Assembly (NCBI GenBank): GCA_905203765.1
Contig: CAJKXC010000050.1
Coordinates: forward strand, 1 to 17,902
Origin: an uncultured Bacteroides sp.
GTDB taxonomy: Bacteria > Bacteroidota > Bacteroidia > Bacteroidales > Bacteroidaceae
Direction of reading: 5' to 3'
Length of the DNA: 17,902 bases
Position 1 is the stretch's first letter, and the number at the start of each line of letters is the position of its first letter. Positions 14,030 to 17,902 of the stretch are shown piece by piece. The position numbers were made by a program, and so were the translations under genes. A model generated the notes under the pieces. That model was given only the letters and a program-made list of their open reading frames with translations, searched no databases and was not told the DNA's origin.

Positions 14030-17000
14030 ATGAAGAAGAAGCCTAAACTTCCTATGGAAAGAGCCTCGTGGCTAAAAAATCTATTCTTAACAGTATCTGT
14101 GCTGCTGGCAACAGTGCCCGTACTTGCACAGACCAAAACAATAACCGGCACCGTGACCGATGCAACGGGCGAGCCGCTCATCGGCGCATCCGTATTGATA
14201 CTGGGAACATCCAACGGAGTGATTACCAACATGGACGGTAACTACTCCATCCAGGCATCACCGGAGAATACATTGGAGTTCTCATACGTCGGCATGGTGA
14301 AGCAACTGGTCAAGGTCGACAATCAGTCGATAATCAATGTACAGATGAAAGACGACGCACAGGTACTGGCAGAGACCGTCGTCATCGGCTACGGTAGCGC
14401 GAAGAAACGCGACCTGACCGGCTCCATCACCAACATCAAGGGAGCCGAGATTGCCAACAAGCCGGTGGCAAACCCTGTATCGGCACTGCAAGGAAAGGTG
14501 GCAGGCGTGCAGGTCATTAACTCCGGTAAAGCGGGAGCAGACCCGGAGATACGTGTACGCGGTACCAACTCCATCAACGGTTACAAGCCCCTGTATGTGG
14601 TAGACGGACTGTTCAACGACAACATCAACTTCCTCAACCCGCAGGACATCGAGTCCATGGAGATTCTGAAAGATCCGTCCTCGCTCGCCATCTTCGGTGT
14701 GCGCGGAGCGAACGGAGTGATTATCATCACCACCAAGCGCGCCAAAGAGGGACAGACACGGGTGAACATCAACGGTTCGTTCGGCTTCAAGCGGGTGACG
14801 GACAAGATAGCGATGACCGATGCCGAAGGCTTCAAACTGCTGTACAACGAGCAGTTGAGGAACGAAGGCAACCCGGAGTACGACTTCGCACCTTGGACGG
14901 GGAACACCAACTGGCAGGACGAAATCTTCCAGACGGGGTTCATCACCAACAATAACATCAGCATCACCGGAGCTTCTGCCAAGCACAGCTTCTACCTCGG
15001 TGCGGGCTATGCTTACGAACAGGGAAACATCAAGAAGGAGAAGTACAGCAAGATTACGCTGAACGTCAGCAACGACTACCGGGTGACGGATAACTTCAAG
15101 GTAGGTTTCCAGTTCAACGGCGCACGGATGCTGCCTGCCGATACGAAGAGCGTGGCAACGGCATTGAGAGCCGCACCGGTAGTGCCGGTATTCAACGAAG
15201 AGTACGGACTGTACACCTCGCTGCCCAACTTCCAGAAGGCGCAGATGAACAACCCGATGGTGGACGTGGAACTGAAAGCGAACACCACAAAGACCGAGAT
15301 ATACCGCGGTTCGGGAAATGTGTACGGCGAGTGGGACTTCCTGAAACACTTCCAGTTCAAAGTAATGTACTCGATGGATTATGCTTCAACCAGCACCCGC
15401 AAGTACACACCGATTATCCAAGTGTACGACGCCAGCGTAGAGGGCAACATCGCCACCCTGGGCAACGGCAAGACCGGCGTGGAGCAGGAGAAGCAGACCG
15501 AAACCAAAGTGCAGAGCGACTACCTGCTGACCTATCAGAACACCTGGGGCGAACATAGCCTGACAGCGACTGCCGGTTTCACCACCTATTATAATAGGAT
15601 GGAGATGCTGAACGGCGCCCGCACCCAAGGCGTAGGCCTCATCATCCCGGACAACCCGGACAAGTGGTTCGTCAGCATCGGCGATGCCGCCACCGCCACC
15701 AACAAGAGCGACCAGTGGGAACGCAGCACCGTATCCATGCTGGGGCGTGTGCTCTACAACTACCGGGGCAGATACCTGTTCAACGGCTCCTTCCGCCGTG
15801 ACGGTTCTTCCGCCTTCTCCTACACCGGAAACCAATGGCAGAACTTCTACTCCGTAGGTGCCGGCTGGCTGATGAGCGAGGAAGAATGGATGAAGGATAT
15901 CACGTGGCTGGATATGCTGAAGCTGAAAGGTTCGTGGGGTACGCTGGGCAATCAGAACCTGGACCGCGCCTATCCCGCCGAGCCCCTGCTGACCAATGCC
16001 TATTCCGCCGTCTTCGGCACCCCGTCCGCCATCTATCCCGGCTACCAGCTGTCTTATCTGCCCAACCCCAACCTGCGCTGGGAGAAGGTGGAAGCATGGG
16101 AAGCCGGTGCAGAAGCCAACTTCTTCCACAACCGCCTGCACTTTGAAGGGGTATATTACAAGAAGACCACCAAAGACCTGCTCGCCGAAGTACCGGGCAT
16201 CTCCGGCACCGTACCGGGCATCGGCAACCTGGGTTCCATCGAGAACCGCGGCGTGGAGCTGGCGCTGAACTGGCGCGACCAGATAGGTGACTGGGGTTAC
16301 AGCATCGGCGGCAACCTGACCACCATCAAGAACAAAGTCCTCAGCCTGGTGCAAGAAGGCTATTCCATCATCGCCGGAGACAAGCAGCAGAGCTACACCA
16401 TGGCGGGCTACCCCATCGGTTACTTTTACGGCTACAAGGTAGAGGGCGTTTATCAGACGGAAGAGGAGATAGCCAACTCCCCGAAGAACACCCTTGCCAC
16501 CGTGACGCCCGGCGACCTGAAGTTCAAGGACGTGAACGGCGATGGCGAGATTACCACCGCCGACCGTACCATGATAGGCAACCCGACGCCGGACGTGACG
16601 TACGGCATCACCCTGGGAGTCAGCTACAAGAACTGGGACTTGGGCATCGACATGATGGGACAAGCCGGAAACCAAATCTACCGCACCTGGGATAACTATA
16701 CCTGGAGTCAGTTCAACTTCATGGAGCAACGCATGGACCGTTGGCACGGGCCGGGCACCAGCAACACCCAGCCGCTGCTCGATACGAAGCACAGCATCAA
16801 CAACCTGAACTCGGACTATTATATCGAGGACGGCAGTTTCTTCCGCATCCGCAACGTGCAGCTGGCATATAGTTTTGACCAGAAGCTGATTTCCAGGATT
16901 GGCATGCAAGCCCTGAAACTCTACGTCAACATACAGAACCTGAAGACGTGGAAGCACAACACCGGCTACACCCCCGAGTTGGGCGGCTCCGCCATTGCCT

Positions 17001-17068
17001 TCGGGGTGGATGACGGAAGTTATCCGATGCCGGCCATCTATACGTTCGGATTTAATGTGACGTTCTGA
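14030..17068 (+). CDS. SusC-like TonB-dependent outer-membrane transporter (PUL 2)
   Basis: A 1012-residue SusC/RagA transporter, the first gene of a second PUL. The start at 14030 gives a basic n-region and hydrophobic core (LFLTVSVLLATVP) with cleavage near VLA-Q at residue 33. An in-frame ATG at 13898 would add 44 residues without such features, and M9 (14054) is a further alternative. A CarboxypepD_reg-like domain (about 37-113) leads to ETVVIGYG (115-122, TonB-box region). The plug has LQGKVAGVQVINSG and FGVRGANGVIIITTKRA. The barrel ends in YTFGFNVTF. It lacks an STN domain. It shares the general SusC signatures with SusC1 but differs through the barrel, so it is a family member rather than a recent duplicate. 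Third-position GC is higher than in PUL 1. No regulator gene stands between the two PULs. The substrate is unknown. Confidence 0.94.
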   Translation: MKKKPKLPMERASWLKNLFLTVSVLLATVPVLAQTKTITGTVTDATGEPLIGASVLILGTSNGVITNMDGNYSIQASPENTLEFSYVGMVKQLVKVDNQSIINVQMKDDAQVLAETVVIGYGSAKKRDLTGSITNIKGAEIANKPVANPVSALQGKVAGVQVINSGKAGADPEIRVRGTNSINGYKPLYVVDGLFNDNINFLNPQDIESMEILKDPSSLAIFGVRGANGVIIITTKRAKEGQTRVNINGSFGFKRVTDKIAMTDAEGFKLLYNEQLRNEGNPEYDFAPWTGNTNWQDEIFQTGFITNNNISITGASAKHSFYLGAGYAYEQGNIKKEKYSKITLNVSNDYRVTDNFKVGFQFNGARMLPADTKSVATALRAAPVVPVFNEEYGLYTSLPNFQKAQMNNPMVDVELKANTTKTEIYRGSGNVYGEWDFLKHFQFKVMYSMDYASTSTRKYTPIIQVYDASVEGNIATLGNGKTGVEQEKQTETKVQSDYLLTYQNTWGEHSLTATAGFTTYYNRMEMLNGARTQGVGLIIPDNPDKWFVSIGDAATATNKSDQWERSTVSMLGRVLYNYRGRYLFNGSFRRDGSSAFSYTGNQWQNFYSVGAGWLMSEEEWMKDITWLDMLKLKGSWGTLGNQNLDRAYPAEPLLTNAYSAVFGTPSAIYPGYQLSYLPNPNLRWEKVEAWEAGAEANFFHNRLHFEGVYYKKTTKDLLAEVPGISGTVPGIGNLGSIENRGVELALNWRDQIGDWGYSIGGNLTTIKNKVLSLVQEGYSIIAGDKQQSYTMAGYPIGYFYGYKVEGVYQTEEEIANSPKNTLATVTPGDLKFKDVNGDGEITTADRTMIGNPTPDVTYGITLGVSYKNWDLGIDMMGQAGNQIYRTWDNYTWSQFNFMEQRMDRWHGPGTSNTQPLLDTKHSINNLNSDYYIEDGSFFRIRNVQLAYSFDQKLISRIGMQALKLYVNIQNLKTWKHNTGYTPELGGSAIAFGVDDGSYPMPAIYTFGFNVTF

Positions 17069-17116
17069 TGAATTGAGAATTAAGAAATGAATGTTTTATT
17101 ACAGAGCAACAATGAT

Positions 17117-17902
17117 ATGAAGATAAAGAACCTAACCCTCACCCTACTCCTGACGAGCGCCACCGCCCTCGCCCTGACCGCCTGCAACGACTTCCTGGAC
17201 CGCGACCCTCTGGGCCAGTTCACCGAAGACGATGCCCCTAACGCCCTGGTGGGCGGAAAGATGTACAACGTCTACTACCTGATGCGCTCCTACGACATCA
17301 CCGCCGGCATTCCCGCCTTCCTGGTCCACATGGTACGCAGCGAAGACTCCGAAAAAGGCAGTGACGCCGGCGACGGCAGCAACGAAGCCGCCATGTGGGA
17401 CGACTTCCAGTACACCGCGTCCGACGGACCGCTCGGCGCCTACTGGGGACAGAATTATAAAATCATCTACCAGTGCAATGAAATCCTGGACGACATCGCC
17501 CACAGCGACCACAAGGACGACCTCGACGCCCAGCGCACCCGCGGCGAAGCCCTCTTCTTCCGCGCCTACTGCTACTTCAACCTGGTACGTGCCTGGGGCG
17601 AAGTGCCGCTGGTCACCGCCAAAGTAGTGGAAGCCGCCGACGCCAACGTCCCCAAGACCACCGCCGACAAGATATACCAGCAGATAGATGCCGACCTCAC
17701 CGAAGCCGCCGCGTGCCTGCCCCCGACGTGGAGCACCGAATACACCGGCCGCATCACCTGGGGAGCCGTGCGCTCACTGCACGCCCGCACCTACATGATG
17801 CGTAACGACTGGAACAATATGTACGACGCTGCCACCGACGTCATCCACTCCGGCCTCTACAACCTGGGCACCCCGGTAGACGAAGTCTTTACCGACCAGG
17901 GC
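17117..17902 (+). CDS. SusD/RagB-family lipoprotein (PUL 2), 3' end outside the window
   Basis: The first 262 residues of a SusD-family glycan-binding lipoprotein, open to the window edge. The signal peptide ends with ALALTAC, giving a lipidated Cys at residue 23, followed by NDFLDRDPLGQF, a typical SusD opening. The helical signature RTRGEALFFRAYCYFNLVRAWGEVPL occupies residues 140-165, and GRITWGAVRSLHARTYM follows, so the normal SusD fold is present. A second in-frame ATG at 17087 would add ten residues (MNVLLQSNND); 17117 is preferred because it puts lysines directly after the start Met. It follows susC2 by 48 nt and would form the transporter lid with it. Base composition is unusual: most codons end in C or G (about 84% in a 43-codon sample near the start) and several 60-bp lines reach 58-70% GC, above the rest of the window. 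Confidence 0.92.
   Translation, partial: MKIKNLTLTLLLTSATALALTACNDFLDRDPLGQFTEDDAPNALVGGKMYNVYYLMRSYDITAGIPAFLVHMVRSEDSEKGSDAGDGSNEAAMWDDFQYTASDGPLGAYWGQNYKIIYQCNEILDDIAHSDHKDDLDAQRTRGEALFFRAYCYFNLVRAWGEVPLVTAKVVEAADANVPKTTADKIYQQIDADLTEAAACLPPTWSTEYTGRITWGAVRSLHARTYMMRNDWNNMYDAATDVIHSGLYNLGTPVDEVFTDQG

Noticed and set aside
14282..15349. 355-codon open frame on the minus strand within susC2
   Set aside because: Another antisense shadow; the + strand reading carries all SusC plug motifs through this stretch.
15386..16957. 523-codon open frame on the minus strand within susC2
   Set aside because: It is antisense to a clear SusC gene with high third-position GC, which removes stop codons from that opposite frame. 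Its translation has no recognisable domain.
1..17902. tRNA or rRNA genes, insertion sequences and integrases
   Set aside because: No transposase or integrase domain and no tRNA or rRNA signature was recognised; the genes are all intact PUL components.

Overview
The window looks like part of a gut Bacteroides (Bacteroidota) chromosome. It carries tandem SusC/SusD pairs, lipoprotein enzymes, a membrane-spanning propeller/Y_Y_Y/LuxR-type regulator, and a promoter of the Bacteroides type (TTTG, 19-bp spacer, near-match to TAnnTTTG). All genes lie on the + strand. Two polysaccharide utilization loci (PULs) sit end to end, and the second is cut by the right edge.

Layout. Positions 1-155 hold a terminator-like hairpin of an upstream unit and a candidate promoter. 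Positions 156-3017 encode the membrane-spanning regulator. Positions 3018-3197 form a regulatory gap with a candidate direct-repeat operator and a good promoter. Positions 3198-13630 form one tight operon with gaps of 10-27 nt: SusC, SusD, a multidomain GH43-type enzyme, a surface lipoprotein of the glycoamylase/GH144 family, and a GH3 beta-glucosidase. It ends in a strong hairpin terminator with a GAAA tetraloop. Positions 13631-14029 are a non-coding gap of about 400 bp containing four 21-bp dyad-symmetric tandem repeats. Positions 14030-17068 encode a second SusC, and 17117 to the window end encodes the start of its SusD partner.

How the genes may work together (inference from families). 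SusC1/SusD1 would capture and import a beta-glucan. The GH144-like lipoprotein would cut the chain at the cell surface. The GH3 enzyme would release glucose from the imported oligosaccharides in the periplasm. The GH43 enzyme, with an F5/8-type carbohydrate-binding-like domain and an FN3 domain, would remove another sugar or side chain. The regulator would sense an oligosaccharide in the periplasm and activate the operon. GH144 plus GH3 points to beta-1,2-glucan (sophoro-oligosaccharides); the GH43 partner is the less expected part. The substrate of the second PUL cannot be read from what is visible.

The most interesting signals outside ordinary gene calls are: (i) the 21-bp repeat array before the second PUL; (ii) an 8-bp-period repeat (GTTGAC/GTTAAC/GTCAAC/GTTGAC) inserted in frame inside the GH3 gene; (iii) a 32-bp-spaced direct repeat just upstream of the susC1 promoter; (iv) a strong rise in third-position GC from the regulator to the second SusD.
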